Origin: Stenotrophomonas rhizophila
GTDB lineage: Bacteria; Pseudomonadota; Gammaproteobacteria; Xanthomonadales; Xanthomonadaceae
Assembly (NCBI RefSeq): GCF_001704155.1
Contig: NZ_CP016294.1
Span: 291,001-355,000, forward strand
Direction of reading: 5' to 3'
DNA length: 64,000 bases
The stretch's first letter is position 1. Every line of letters begins with the position of its first letter. Position numbers and translations under genes: made by a program. This document shows, one piece after another, positions 1-9,241 of this stretch. The notes under the pieces were generated by a model. That model had not been told where the DNA came from. It did no database searches and worked only from the letters and a program-made list of their open reading frames with translations.

Positions 1-582
1 CGGCACCAGCGGTGGTAATCGGCTGATGACGCTGATGTTGCCGTTCCTGTCATGGCCAAACCCAAGGCCTTCTTCAGGAACGATGCCGTACTCATCAATC
101 AACCGGAGCAGGCCGGCCGTCTGAACCGCGCCACGGCTGTAGCCGATGCCGACAACGCGGATTTCGGCATCGGGATTGGTAGCCTTCCAAGTACTCACCT
201 GCTCGGCGAGCTCGCGGTACGAGCGTGTTATGCCATCCTCCCAAGTACTTGCAAGCATGCCGTCAAGAGCACGGCTCACTGCGTTTTGTTGAGTGCCGAT
301 GCCCGCAGCATAATGCGTACCGATCCGACTCTGTGGGTCCTTCGAGAGTTCGAATGCTTGGTCATACAACTCCCCCACAGTGGTGCTCGGACCCAGCTTG
401 GGATTCCTGACATCCTGACCCGTTCCATCCAAGAAGGCGAAGAACACATACTCGTTCGCATTGTCGTCTCGTTGAAGCATCGGCACCGACAGCTGCTGCA
501 TCTGCTGCCGCACATCGAGTTCCATCCGAAGGTCATCTGCGCTAGCGGGCCGAACGCCCGCGCTGGAGCCAACCTTGCCCAT
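1..582 (-). CDS. Tle1-like T6SS phospholipase effector, 3' part outside window
   Basis: The ATG at 582 follows a purine-rich stretch and the frame stays open to the window edge, giving the first 194 codons. Residues about 45-60 carry the DGTG signature (FLDGTGQDV) of DUF2235/Tle1-like alpha/beta hydrolases, and GYSRG at 147-151 is a GxSxG nucleophile elbow with Ser149 as the likely nucleophile. Proteins of this family are often T6SS lipase effectors. The gene lies 17 bp downstream of a lipoprotein gene that fits a periplasmic immunity protein. The codons are less GC-rich than in genes after 2 kb, which suggests transfer. The catalytic Asp and His and any C-terminal delivery domain lie outside the window, so lipase activity and T6SS delivery are inferred. 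Confidence 0.75.
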   Translation of the reverse strand, partial: MGKVGSSAGVRPASADDLRMELDVRQQMQQLSVPMLQRDDNANEYVFFAFLDGTGQDVRNPKLGPSTTVGELYDQAFELSKDPQSRIGTHYAAGIGTQQNAVSRALDGMLASTWEDGITRSYRELAEQVSTWKATNPDAEIRVVGIGYSRGAVQTAGLLRLIDEYGIVPEEGLGFGHDRNGNISVISRLPPLVP

Positions 583-599
583 GGCAATTCTCCCTTTGC

Positions 600-1295
600 T
601 CAATAGGTATACGTTCTCACCAGCACAAGATCACGGCGCGAGGTGCTGTAGCGATTCCCAGGATCCTGAAGATGCTTCGTTGGAATCGACGCCTTCATGT
701 ACAAGCGAATGGTGCGGTCATTGACCTCCAGAAGGATGGAAGGAACACTTTCGTTCTTTCCATCTGGAAGGTCAGCGGCCTCTTCACGTGGAACGAAGTG
801 GCGAACCAGTTCGTCTTTGAATATGGCCCCGATATCAATCTCTGCTTCGTGCAAAGTTCCGTCCTTCGACCTCCAGGTAACCTTTGCTGGGGCAACAAAG
901 TTAGGGATGGCACCGTAGCTCCCGTTCCATCCCTTGAGGTAATCGTCGCCGTAGGACGCTGAAGACTTGGTGGGCTTGTCGCGGCCAAAGGAGAATCCGG
1001 CGTAAACAACTTGGCACTCGAGCGTGTCATAACAGCGCGGCTCGAAGCTATGCTTCTCAAACCGCAGCGGCCATTCCACCGGCTTGTAGTTCATCTTCGC
1101 CGAGATGGCAGGATCACCTTCGGGTACCAATTCACCGCTGGTCAATACCGGCGTCTCAGGATAGGTAAAGCGGACTGACGACACCGCCGTGTTCTCCTGC
1201 AACTGTGGGGCCGTGGGCGTGGCCGCCCCGGGCGTGGCGCAGGCGGCCAGCGCCAGGCTGGCGACGGCGGCAACCTGCATGGGGATCTTTGGCAT
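600..1295 (-). CDS. Probable immunity lipoprotein for the adjacent Tle1-like effector
   Basis: 231 residues from ATG 1295, preceded by GAGGAAAG at good spacing. The N-terminus has a hydrophobic stretch ending in LAACAT, a lipobox with Cys at about residue 19, so the product should be a periplasmic or outer-membrane lipoprotein. The mature part has no motif I can name. Position just upstream of the lipase gene, in the same direction and with the same lower GC, is the pattern of T6SS lipase/immunity pairs, where a periplasmic lipoprotein neutralises the effector. The frame is open upstream to an ATG at 1517 that also has a strong Shine-Dalgarno, but starting there would bury the signal peptide. 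Function rests on context. Confidence 0.7.
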   Translation of the reverse strand: MPKIPMQVAAVASLALAACATPGAATPTAPQLQENTAVSSVRFTYPETPVLTSGELVPEGDPAISAKMNYKPVEWPLRFEKHSFEPRCYDTLECQVVYAGFSFGRDKPTKSSASYGDDYLKGWNGSYGAIPNFVAPAKVTWRSKDGTLHEAEIDIGAIFKDELVRHFVPREEAADLPDGKNESVPSILLEVNDRTIRLYMKASIPTKHLQDPGNRYSTSRRDLVLVRTYTY

Positions 1296-1517
1296 CGCAC
1301 TTTCCTCATCATCGCGCCCAGTGGGCATCGGTGTTTCCGGCAACAGCGGAAGCGGCCTGCGCTTGGGCAGGATCGGTAAACCACCCGGTGGCAGTGCCCC
1401 GAGTGCTTCTTTCGTCTGTGTGTTGATGATCGCCACGTCGCGCAGCAGCTGGGCGTCGTGGAAGGGGTCCTGAACGTTCATTACCCCGGGACCGTGCAGT
1501 TTCCTGTGCTTGTCCAT
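1296..1517 (-). other. In-frame upstream ORF segment with its own ribosome binding site, possibly a frameshifted gene
   Basis: 74 codons read in frame into the lipoprotein gene from ATG 1517, which follows GGAGGGGGG. The encoded segment is Pro-rich near its end and not recognised. In the neighbouring frame the sequence just before the lipoprotein start reads TGATGAGG, a stop followed by the lipoprotein Shine-Dalgarno. That is where a normal upstream gene would end, so one base may have been gained or lost in a formerly separate small gene. It could also be chance coding. Confidence 0.35.
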
Positions 1518-1936
1518 TGCCCCCCTCCGATCGTCCCTGTCGTCGCCCGATCATAGACGAGCCTGCGGGCGCCTGTGCTACTGGCTGACGCATTCGACCT
1601 CGACCTGCGCCGGCAGGCCATTGGTCACCCGTATTGACTGCCGGGCATTGCCGAGACGCATGGCTGAAGGGCGTTCGCCATCGGGCATCCGGAATGCCGA
1701 GGCGGTGAGTCGTACACATTCCACGCGCTGGGCCCGGGAGACACAGCGGCGGCGGGCGGTAGAGCGGACCGTTGGTCCGCTGCCTTTTGCGGGATGCCGG
1801 AAATCGCGAACGCGGGCGGCAGCGCGCTTCGCGCTCAGCGGACCAACGGTCCGCTCTACCCTCGGGGTGCGCGTGCGTTCCGGGTGTCAGGGCGATGCGT
1901 TTGAAGTCGCATCGCCCTGAGACGCAGGGTCGGCGA
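1518..1936. repeat. Intergenic region with an inverted pair of SMAG (GTAG) palindromes
   Basis: This gap of about 420 bp separates the effector locus from the oxidoreductase. It holds one SMAG/REP-like unit at 1759-1781, starting GTAG and continuing into the stem AGCGGACC-GTTG-GTCCGCT, and a second in opposite orientation at 1837-1859 ending CTAC. The pair shares nearly the same stem and can fold as one larger hairpin. Such palindromes are dispersed in Stenotrophomonas genomes and mobilised by RAYT transposases, none of which is in the window. I see no gene in the rest of the gap. Confidence 0.75.
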
Positions 1937-4900
1937 TTACGCCACCTGCACGATATGCAGCGCCTTCGGGTTGCGCCACTGCGCCAGCAGCACCGCTTCC
2001 CGCGCCTTGGCCTTGTGCAGGTGCGCTTCCTTTACATGCCCATAGCCGCGGATATGTTCCGGAATGCTGGCAATCTCCACCGCCAACGCAACGCGGTCAT
2101 CGCTCAACCCTTCCAGCAGCAGTGCCACGGTCTGTTCGTAATCGGCGATCAGCTGGCGCTCGCCCCGGCGTTCTTCGGTGCGCCCGAAGATGTCGAATGT
2201 GCCACCGCGCAGGAATTTAAGCTTGGCCAGCAGGCCGAACGCCTTGAGCATCCACGGCCCGTATTCCTGCTTGATCAGGCGGCCCTGTTCGTCCTTCTTC
2301 GCGAACAGCGGCGGAGCCAGGTGGAAGTGCACCTGGAAATCGCCCTCGAACTGCTGCTCCAGGCGGCGCTGGAATTCGCCGCTGGTGTACAGGCGCGCCA
2401 CTTCGTACTCGTCCTTGTAGGCCATGAGCTTGAAGTAGTAACGCGCCACGGTTTCGGTCAGCGCCGTGCTGCCGGCCTTGTCCCACTCCGCCGTGCGCAC
2501 GCGGTCGACCAGCGTGCGGTAGCGCGCGGCATAGGCCGCGTCCTGGTACTCGGTGAGGAAGCGCACGCGGCGTTCCACCAGCTCATCCAGCGAACGCGAC
2601 AGGCGCTCGTCATCCAGCGGCAGGAATGCCACGTCGCTGCCGCCGCCATGCCCGGGCAGGCCGCGCAGTTCGCGCTCGTCGCCGGTTTCGCGCGGTGCCG
2701 CGGTGGCGCCCCATTCGTTGCCTTCCCACTCGCCCGGCGGCAGGTCGTGCAGCGGGCCCGGGGTGCGCTCGGCATCGGTATGGCCGTTGCGGACCAGACC
2801 GGCGGCCTGCTGCACCGCCTGCGGATCCACGGCGGCCAGCCGGCCCCACGCGAATGCCTGTTGGTTCATCGCCACCGCTGCGCCATTGAGCTCGACCGCG
2901 CGCATCAGCGCCTCGAACGAGATCGGCACCAGCCCCTGCTGCCAGGCGTAGCCCAGGATGAACAGGTTGGAGGCAATCGCATCGCCCAGCAGCGCGGTGG
3001 CCAGCTGGGTGGCATCCAGCAGCAGCGGGTCGCGGCCGCCCAGCGCCACGCGGATGCCGGCAATGATGTCGGCCGCCGGGAACTGCATGTCCGGGCGGGT
3101 GGTGAAGGTGCCCGGCATGGCTTCATAGGTGTTGAGCACCACCTGCGAGCGCTCGGCGCGCACCTTCGACAGCGCCCAGTAATCGTTGACCACCACCATG
3201 TCGCAGCCCACCACCAGGTCGGCTTCGCCGGCGGCGATGCGCACCGCATGGATGTCTTCCGGACGCTTGGCGATGCGGATATGGGTGGTGACCGCGCCGC
3301 CCTTCTGGGCCAGTCCGGTCTGGTCGAGCACGCTGGCACCCTTGCCTTCCAGGTGCCCGGCCATGCCCAGCAGAGCGCCGATGGTCACCACGCCGGTGCC
3401 ACCGACGCCGGTGATCAAAATGTTCCAGGGCTGCTCGAGCGTGCTGCGGAAGGTCGGCGCGGGCAGGTTGTCCAGCAGGCTGCTGCGCTCGCTGCGCGAG
3501 CCCTTGCGCAGCGTGCCGCCGTGCACGGTGACGAAGCTGGGGCAGAAACCGGTGGTGCAGGAGTAATCCTTGTTGCAGTTGGACTGGTCGATATCGCGCT
3601 TGCGCCCGAATTCGGTTTCCTTCGGCAGCACCGACACGCAGAAGCTCTTCTGGCCGCAGTCGCCGCAGCCCTCGCAGACCAGCGAATTGACCACCACGCG
3701 CTTGGGCGGGTCGACCAGCTTGCCGCGCTTGCGGCGGCGGCGCTTTTCGGTGGCGCAGGTCTGCTCATAGATCAGGATGCTGGTGCCCTTCACCTCGCGC
3801 AGCTGCTTCTGCACCGCATCCAGCTCGGCGCGGTCGTGGAATTCCACGCCCTCGGGGAACAGCTCGCGCTTGTTCCATTTGCCGATCTCATCGCTCACCA
3901 GCACGATCGTCTGCACGCCTTCGGCGCGCATCTGGTGGGCGATCTGCGGCACGGTCAGGGTGCCGTCCACCGGCTGGCCGCCGGTCATGGCCACCGCGTC
4001 GTTGTAGAGGATCTTGTAGGTGATGTTGACCCCGGCGGCGATCGCCTGGCGGATCGCCAGCGAGCCACTGTGGAAATAGGTGCCATCGCCCAGGTTCTGG
4101 AACACGTGTTCGGTATCGGTGAACGCGGCCTGGCCGGCCCAGGTGACGCCTTCCCCGCCCATGTGGGTGAAGGTGTCGGTGCTGCGGTCCATCCAGGTGA
4201 CCATGTAATGGCACCCGATCCCGCCCAGCGCACGCGAGCCTTCCGGCACGCGGGTGGAGGTGTTGTGCGGGCAGCCCGAGCAGTAATGCGGCACGCGCGG
4301 GAAACTGGCGCGCGGCAATGCCAGCTCGGCCTCCTTGGCATCCATCCAGCGCAGGCGCTGTTCAATGGAGTCATTGGTGAAGAAGCGCTGGATGCGGCGG
4401 CCGATCACCCCGGCAATGGTGGCGGGGGTGAGCTCATTGGTGGACGGCAGGATCCACTGGCCCGCTTCGTCATACTTGCCCACGATGGACGGGCGCTGCC
4501 CCCAGCTGGCCGGCCAGTTGTAGAACTGCTCCTTCATCTGGCGCTCGATGAAGGCCCGCTTCTCCTCCACCACCACGATGTCTTCCAGCCCCTGGGCGAA
4601 GCGCGCGATGCCTTCCGGTTCCAGGGGCCAGGTCATGCCGACCTTGTACACGCGGATGCCGATGTCGGCGCAGGCGCGCTCGTCCAGGCCCAGGTACTCC
4701 AGCGCCTGCAGCACGTCCAGGTAGCTCTTGCCGGTGGTGACGATACCCAGCCGCGCACGCGGCGAATCCATCACCACCCGGTCGATGCCATTGGCCCGCG
4801 CGAACGCCTGGGCGGCCTTGACCGCATAGCGGTGCAGGCGCATCTCTTGGTCCAGCGGCGGGTCCGGCCAGCGGATGTTGAGCCCGCCGGCGGGCATCTC

Positions 4901-5635
4901 GAAGTCTTCCGGCAGCACGATCCGGCGCGCGAACGGGTCCACCTGCACCGACGCGGACGATTCCACCGTCTCGGCGATGGTCTTGAAGCCGATCCAGCGC
5001 CCGGTGTAACGGCTCATGGCCCAGCCGAGCAGGCCCATGTCCAGGATGTCCTGCACGCCGGCCGGGTTGAGCACCGGCATCATCGCGCTGACGAATTCAT
5101 CTTCGCTGCCGTGGGGCAGGGTGGAGCTGCGGCAGGCGTGGTCGTCGGCGGCCAGCGCCAGCACGCCACCGTGCACGGACGTACCCGCCGCATTGGCGTG
5201 CTTGAACACATCGCCGCAGCGGTCCACGCCGGGGCCCTTGCCGTACCACATGCCGTACACGCCCTGGACCCTGGCCCCGGGGAACAGGTTGGTCTGCTGG
5301 GTGCCCCAGACCATGGTCGCGCCCAGGTCCTCGTTGAGGCCGGGGGTGAACTTCACCTTCGCCGCCTCCAGGTGCTGGCGGGCGCGCCACAGTTCCAGGT
5401 CGAAGCCGCCCAACGGGCTGCCGCGGTAGCCGCTGATGAAGCCGGCGGTGTCCAGTCCGGCGGCCTGGTCGCGCAGCCGCTGCATCAGCGGCAGGCGTAC
5501 CAGCGCCTGCACCCCGCTCAGGTAAATGCGGCCATCGGTACGGGTGTACTTGTGGTCCAGCGTGTAGCTGTCGTCCAGCGGCCCGGCAGGCAGGTTGGCG
5601 GACGAAGGCGAGGTGAGTTCGGCGGTACTGGTCAT
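1937..5635 (-). CDS. Indolepyruvate ferredoxin oxidoreductase family protein (fused subunits)
   Basis: 1232 residues, the usual size for the fused form. These thiamine-diphosphate enzymes oxidise aryl-2-oxoacids from aromatic amino-acid breakdown to acyl-CoA and pass electrons to ferredoxin. The N-terminal half is the pyruvate-ferredoxin-type pyrimidine/TPP region, with HYCSGCPHN and GGIGCHYM. A central cysteine cluster (CEGCGDCGQKSFC plus later Cys) suggests Fe-S binding. A gamma-type domain follows, with GVGGTGVVTIGALLG and LDQTGLAQKGGAV, then a C-terminal extension seen in the fused family. The start at 5635 precedes the conserved domain but lacks a strong Shine-Dalgarno. It is monocistronic, divergent from the TPR gene. 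The exact substrate is uncertain. Confidence 0.9.
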   Translation of the reverse strand: MTSTAELTSPSSANLPAGPLDDSYTLDHKYTRTDGRIYLSGVQALVRLPLMQRLRDQAAGLDTAGFISGYRGSPLGGFDLELWRARQHLEAAKVKFTPGLNEDLGATMVWGTQQTNLFPGARVQGVYGMWYGKGPGVDRCGDVFKHANAAGTSVHGGVLALAADDHACRSSTLPHGSEDEFVSAMMPVLNPAGVQDILDMGLLGWAMSRYTGRWIGFKTIAETVESSASVQVDPFARRIVLPEDFEMPAGGLNIRWPDPPLDQEMRLHRYAVKAAQAFARANGIDRVVMDSPRARLGIVTTGKSYLDVLQALEYLGLDERACADIGIRVYKVGMTWPLEPEGIARFAQGLEDIVVVEEKRAFIERQMKEQFYNWPASWGQRPSIVGKYDEAGQWILPSTNELTPATIAGVIGRRIQRFFTNDSIEQRLRWMDAKEAELALPRASFPRVPHYCSGCPHNTSTRVPEGSRALGGIGCHYMVTWMDRSTDTFTHMGGEGVTWAGQAAFTDTEHVFQNLGDGTYFHSGSLAIRQAIAAGVNITYKILYNDAVAMTGGQPVDGTLTVPQIAHQMRAEGVQTIVLVSDEIGKWNKRELFPEGVEFHDRAELDAVQKQLREVKGTSILIYEQTCATEKRRRRKRGKLVDPPKRVVVNSLVCEGCGDCGQKSFCVSVLPKETEFGRKRDIDQSNCNKDYSCTTGFCPSFVTVHGGTLRKGSRSERSSLLDNLPAPTFRSTLEQPWNILITGVGGTGVVTIGALLGMAGHLEGKGASVLDQTGLAQKGGAVTTHIRIAKRPEDIHAVRIAAGEADLVVGCDMVVVNDYWALSKVRAERSQVVLNTYEAMPGTFTTRPDMQFPAADIIAGIRVALGGRDPLLLDATQLATALLGDAIASNLFILGYAWQQGLVPISFEALMRAVELNGAAVAMNQQAFAWGRLAAVDPQAVQQAAGLVRNGHTDAERTPGPLHDLPPGEWEGNEWGATAAPRETGDERELRGLPGHGGGSDVAFLPLDDERLSRSLDELVERRVRFLTEYQDAAYAARYRTLVDRVRTAEWDKAGSTALTETVARYYFKLMAYKDEYEVARLYTSGEFQRRLEQQFEGDFQVHFHLAPPLFAKKDEQGRLIKQEYGPWMLKAFGLLAKLKFLRGGTFDIFGRTEERRGERQLIADYEQTVALLLEGLSDDRVALAVEIASIPEHIRGYGHVKEAHLHKAKAREAVLLAQWRNPKALHIVQVA

Positions 5636-5795
5636 GGCTGGCCCGTGCTGACGGCTGGCACGGCCACCGCGAGGGCGGCCGGAAAGGGCGGAATTGTATC
5701 AGCCGGGCATTTTTTGGCCTTCGGGACTCGCACCGCGGGCGAGCTGCGGTTAGGATCGGGGAGGGAGGTTGTTGTGACAACCTGGGGGAGTTTGT

Positions 5796-6434
5796 ATGGC
5801 AGTGGCAAGAAAGATGCTGACCGGCATGGTGCTGGCGGCGGGGATGACCGTGTTCGGGGCGGCAGCGCAATCGTTGCCGGCATTGCAGGAGTTCTACTTC
5901 GATGACGACGTGGCTGCGGTCACGCCCGTGGTCGTGCCGGCCGACAGCAGCGATGTCGTCGACCAGCTGATGAAACAACGCGAACGTGGCCGCAAGGCGC
6001 TGGAAGCCACCGTGCAGCTGGCCAGCGTGGCCTATGCACAGGGCCGCCCGGAGCTGGGCCGTGAGCTGTACGCCGATGCGGAAAAGAATGCGCCGGGTAC
6101 CTCGGTGCCGGGCCGCATGGTGCGCTGGAACCATGGCTGGGATCTGTTCCGCCAGGGTGACGCCGAGGCGGCCCTGGTGCAGTGGCACAGCGCCCAGCAG
6201 GGTCTGCGCGGCAACGCATCCTGGGTGCCGCAGACCTACGCGCTGGCGTTGTGGACGCTGGGTCGCAAGGACGAAGCGGTGAAGTGGTACGCCGCCGCCG
6301 TGCGCACCGAGCCGCAGCGTTGGAGCACCAGCGACGGCTACGCGCAGGCACTGCCGGGCTGGCGCGACAGTGAACGTGCCACCTTGGCCGAAGTGCAGCA
6401 GGCCTGGGCGGCGCAGCCGCCGGCTTGGCCGTAA
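5796..6434 (+). CDS. Exported tetratricopeptide-type protein
   Basis: 212 residues with a clear signal peptide (about residues 1-25, cleavage near GAAAQS), so periplasmic or secreted. From about residue 60 the sequence forms helix pairs typical of TPR/Sel1-like repeats (QGRPELGRELYADAEKNAP, DAEAALVQWHSAQQG, LGRKDEAVKWYAAAVRTEP). Such folds hold partner proteins, and no catalytic motif is seen. GGGGGA lies a few bases before the ATG. It stands alone between divergent and convergent neighbours, so context gives no function. Confidence 0.7.
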   Translation: MAVARKMLTGMVLAAGMTVFGAAAQSLPALQEFYFDDDVAAVTPVVVPADSSDVVDQLMKQRERGRKALEATVQLASVAYAQGRPELGRELYADAEKNAPGTSVPGRMVRWNHGWDLFRQGDAEAALVQWHSAQQGLRGNASWVPQTYALALWTLGRKDEAVKWYAAAVRTEPQRWSTSDGYAQALPGWRDSERATLAEVQQAWAAQPPAWP

Positions 6435-6448
6435 CACCCGCAGGTTAG

Positions 6449-6474
6449 CCGGCTTCGACCCTGCTCGAAGCCGG
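6449..6474. terminator. Hairpin between convergent genes
   Basis: A perfect 10-bp stem (CCGGCTTCGA / TCGAAGCCGG) with a 6-base loop sits between the convergent TPR and AAA genes. No T-run follows on either strand, so a factor-independent terminator is not proven. It could also be a REP-like palindrome or an mRNA 3'-end stabiliser. Confidence 0.5.
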
Positions 6475-6499
6475 TCGCCGCACCGTGCTGGAGCGTGGT

Positions 6500-7984
6500 C
6501 TATTCGTCCGCGCTGACGGTACGCCCGCGTGCCCAGTCGCGCAGGCCGTTGACCTGTTCGGCCATCAGCACCGACAGCGGGCGGCTGCCGCGGATCTCGG
6601 TCATCAGCAGTTCGGTGTCCAGCGCACGTTGTTCGGCATGTGCCGCGTACAGCCCAGCCACCACGGCCTGTTCGATCTCCGCTCCAGAGAAACCATCGCT
6701 GGCCGCCGCCAGCGCCGGCAGCGCGAAATCGTCGGCATTGAGCGTGCGCCGGCCCAGGTGCAGCCGCAGCAGCTCCACCCGGGTGTTGGCATCGGGCAGG
6801 TCGACGAAGAAGATCTCGTCGAAGCGGCCTTTGCGCAGCAGCTCCGGCGGCAGTTCATGCACCTGGTTGGCGGTGGCCACGATGAACACCTGGCTCTTGC
6901 GCTCGGCCAGCCAGGTCAGCAGGTGACCCAGCACGCGCCGGGACACGCCGCCGTCCTCGCCACCACTGGCCAGGCCCTTCTCGATCTCGTCGATCCACAG
7001 CACGCACGGCGCCAGCTGCTCGGCCGAGGCCAGCGCCTCGCGCAGGTTCTTCTCGGTTTCGCCGTGGAACTTGTCGTACAGGCTGCCGAAGTCCAGGCGC
7101 AGCAGCGGCACCCCGAAGCCGGCGGCGGTGGCTTTGGCCAGCATCGATTTGCCGCAGCCCTGCACGCCCAGCAGCAGCATGCCCTTGGGCGGGTCCAGCC
7201 CGGCCGGGCCCTGGCCGCCCAGGAACACCGGGCGACGCTGGTTGACCCAGCGCTTGAGCCGGTTGGCCCCGGCCACGTCGGCGAAGCGGGTGGTGTCGTA
7301 TTCGTAATGCAGGTGCCCGGCGCGGTTGAGCAGCTCGAACTTCAGCTTCGCCAGCTGCGGCAGGTCGTCCTGGCTGATCGCACCGTCGGCGAAGATCAGC
7401 TGGCGGGCGATCCGCCGTGCATCCACCAGGCTCAGCCCACGCAGGTTGTGCAGGATCTTCTTGACCGCATCGTTGTCCACTTCGACCCGGCGGCCGCCGT
7501 TCTCTCGCGCATAGGCGGCCACTTCCTCGCGCAGCATCTTGAGCAGCGCGTTGGGGTCGGGCAGGCGCGGGTTGAAGCGGGTGGCCAGCGCCTCCAGCTC
7601 GGCCGGCAGCTCCACCTTGGCGCCGATCAGCACCAGTACGTGGGCCTCGCAGTGGCGGCGCTGGATCAGGTCGCGCAGCGCGCGCTGGTGGCTGGCATAG
7701 CCCAGGTAGGGGTGGAAATCGAGAAGCAGGTAGATGCCGCGCTGGTCGGCCTGGCGGATCATCTGCAGGGCCGAACTGGCATCGGGCGGGCCGACCGCGT
7801 CGTCCTCGCGGTCCATGTCGATCCGGCGCAGCCCTTCGGTGATGGACCAGCGGTGCAGGGCCCGCCAGACATGCATCAGGGTCTGCCGGAACAGCTCCAC
7901 CACACGACCCTCGTCCTGGGTCTCGATCACGATCAGCGGGGTATTGGCGCGGATCAACGCGCTGAGGTCCTGTAACTCGCTCAT
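6500..7984 (-). CDS. Ycf46-like AAA+ ATPase
   Basis: 494 residues from ATG 7984. The frame is open to 8068, but homologous sequence begins at MSELQDL. The N-terminal ~230 residues resemble the vestigial AAA-like domain of Ycf46 proteins. The C-terminal AAA+ module has Walker A GVQGCGKSM, Walker B CVLWIDEIEKG, sensor-1 region FIVATANQ and an RKGRFDE arginine-finger region, followed by a helical lid (SGAEIEQAV). Ycf46 proteins are known from cyanobacteria and proteobacteria, but no molecular role is firmly established. An energy-driven remodelling role in the cytoplasm is inferred. It is divergent from the parA-like gene, 131 bp between starts. Confidence 0.85.
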   Translation of the reverse strand: MSELQDLSALIRANTPLIVIETQDEGRVVELFRQTLMHVWRALHRWSITEGLRRIDMDREDDAVGPPDASSALQMIRQADQRGIYLLLDFHPYLGYASHQRALRDLIQRRHCEAHVLVLIGAKVELPAELEALATRFNPRLPDPNALLKMLREEVAAYARENGGRRVEVDNDAVKKILHNLRGLSLVDARRIARQLIFADGAISQDDLPQLAKLKFELLNRAGHLHYEYDTTRFADVAGANRLKRWVNQRRPVFLGGQGPAGLDPPKGMLLLGVQGCGKSMLAKATAAGFGVPLLRLDFGSLYDKFHGETEKNLREALASAEQLAPCVLWIDEIEKGLASGGEDGGVSRRVLGHLLTWLAERKSQVFIVATANQVHELPPELLRKGRFDEIFFVDLPDANTRVELLRLHLGRRTLNADDFALPALAAASDGFSGAEIEQAVVAGLYAAHAEQRALDTELLMTEIRGSRPLSVLMAEQVNGLRDWARGRTVSADE

Positions 7985-8115
7985 GCCGGCATGCAGTCCA
8001 TTGGATCGCGCACGATAGCAAAGCGGCGCGGGATGCAGGAGGTTCAGCCGCGCGACTATCTCCATCACGGAGGGCGGTGTACGCTCGGGTCACGTTCCCC
8101 GGAAGCGAGGCTGGC

Positions 8116-8745
8116 ATGAAGACGATCCTGGTAGCCGGTTCCAAGGGTGGGGTGGGTAAATCCACCATTGCCACCCACCTGGCGGCGCAGGCCGCCCTGG
8201 CCGGCAAACGGACCGTACTGGCCGACGCCGACCCGCAAGGCTCCGGCACCCGCTGGGCAGAACGCCGTGCCGGGCTGGAAAGCGCGGTGCTGCCCATCGA
8301 TGCCAGCGGCAAGCACCCGCTCAAACACGTCCCTGACGATACCGAGGTGTTGGTCATCGATGCCCCCGCCGGCGCCCGGGCCGGTGAGCTGGACGCCTTC
8401 CTGGACGTGGCCGACGCGGTGGTGGTGCCGGTGCTGCCCTCGGCGCTGGACATCGAAGCCATCGTCGGCTTCCTGAACACCCTGTCCAAGGTGCCGCGCG
8501 TGCACAAGCGCAAGCTGCCGGTGGGGCTGGTGCTCAACCGCACCAAACCGTGGACCCAGACCTCCCGCCAGGCCGAGCAGATGCTGGAGGAGTGGCCGTA
8601 CCCGGTCGTTGCCAAGCTGCGCGATACCCAGGCCTACGTGGTCATGACCGGCCTGGGCCGAAGCATGTTCGATTACCGCTCCGCGCAGGTGCGCGAGCAC
8701 CAGAGTGACTGGGAGCCACTGTTGAAGTGGTTGAAGATTGCCTGA
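8116..8745 (+). CDS. ParA/MinD-family P-loop ATPase
   Basis: 209 residues from ATG 8116, preceded by GGAAGCGAGG; an earlier in-frame start at 8077 lacks a binding site. The deviant Walker A GSKGGVGKST includes the signature lysine, DADPQGSGTRW is the A' region and VLVIDAPAG the Walker B. There is no DNA-binding HTH and no parB neighbour, so it is an orphan ParA-type protein rather than a chromosome partition pair. Members position cargo such as chemoreceptors, carboxysomes or secretion machines. The sixA gene follows after 16 bp and may be co-transcribed. The cargo is unknown. Confidence 0.85.
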   Translation: MKTILVAGSKGGVGKSTIATHLAAQAALAGKRTVLADADPQGSGTRWAERRAGLESAVLPIDASGKHPLKHVPDDTEVLVIDAPAGARAGELDAFLDVADAVVVPVLPSALDIEAIVGFLNTLSKVPRVHKRKLPVGLVLNRTKPWTQTSRQAEQMLEEWPYPVVAKLRDTQAYVVMTGLGRSMFDYRSAQVREHQSDWEPLLKWLKIA

Positions 8746-8761
8746 GCCAGAAGAGAGCCTT

Positions 8762-9238
8762 ATGCGAGAACTGATCCTGCTGCGCCACGCCCATGCCGAA
8801 CCTGCGGGTACCGGCCAGGCCGACCTTGACCGGCCGTTGTCGTCGACCGGGCTGGCCGAAGCCGAAGCCGCCGGCAAATGGCTGAAAGAAAACAACCTGC
8901 TGCCCGACTGCGTGCTGTATTCACCCGCGCGGCGTACCCGCGAGACCCTTGAAGCGGTGCTGGGCGTCATCGGCAACGTCGAAAAGCGCTTGGACGACGG
9001 GATCTACGAGGCGACGCCCGGTGCATTGGCCGCCCTGGTCGATGACCGCAGGGACGTGGATCGGCTGCTGGTGGTCGGGCACAACCCCGCACTGGAACAA
9101 CTGGTGGCGCTGATGAGCGACGGCAGCAGCAGCGAATACCGCGGCATGGCCCCGGGCGGAATAGCGGTACTGCAGATTCCCAGGGACACTGCCATCGAGC
9201 CCGGCGTTGCGAGCCTGACCGCGTTCTGGTGGCCGTAA
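8762..9238 (+). CDS. sixA: Phosphohistidine phosphatase SixA
   Basis: 158 residues of the histidine phosphatase superfamily. The RHG-type motif LLRHAHAEP at residues 6-14 places the phospho-accepting His at 9, and VVGHNPALE carries the second conserved His. SixA removes phosphate from His residues of phosphorelay or phosphotransferase proteins in the cytoplasm. ATG 8762 follows AGAAGAGAG. It sits between the parA-like gene and the yceI-like gene, which starts 4 bases after its stop, so a small operon 8116-11943 is likely. Confidence 0.85.
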   Translation: MRELILLRHAHAEPAGTGQADLDRPLSSTGLAEAEAAGKWLKENNLLPDCVLYSPARRTRETLEAVLGVIGNVEKRLDDGIYEATPGALAALVDDRRDVDRLLVVGHNPALEQLVALMSDGSSSEYRGMAPGGIAVLQIPRDTAIEPGVASLTAFWWP

Positions 9239-9241
9239 GCC

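Noticed and set aside
1772-5905. 1377-codon open frame on the plus strand
   Set aside because: It is antisense to the recognisable oxidoreductase gene and its translation is His/Ala/Gly/Gln-rich, the usual mirror of high-GC coding DNA.
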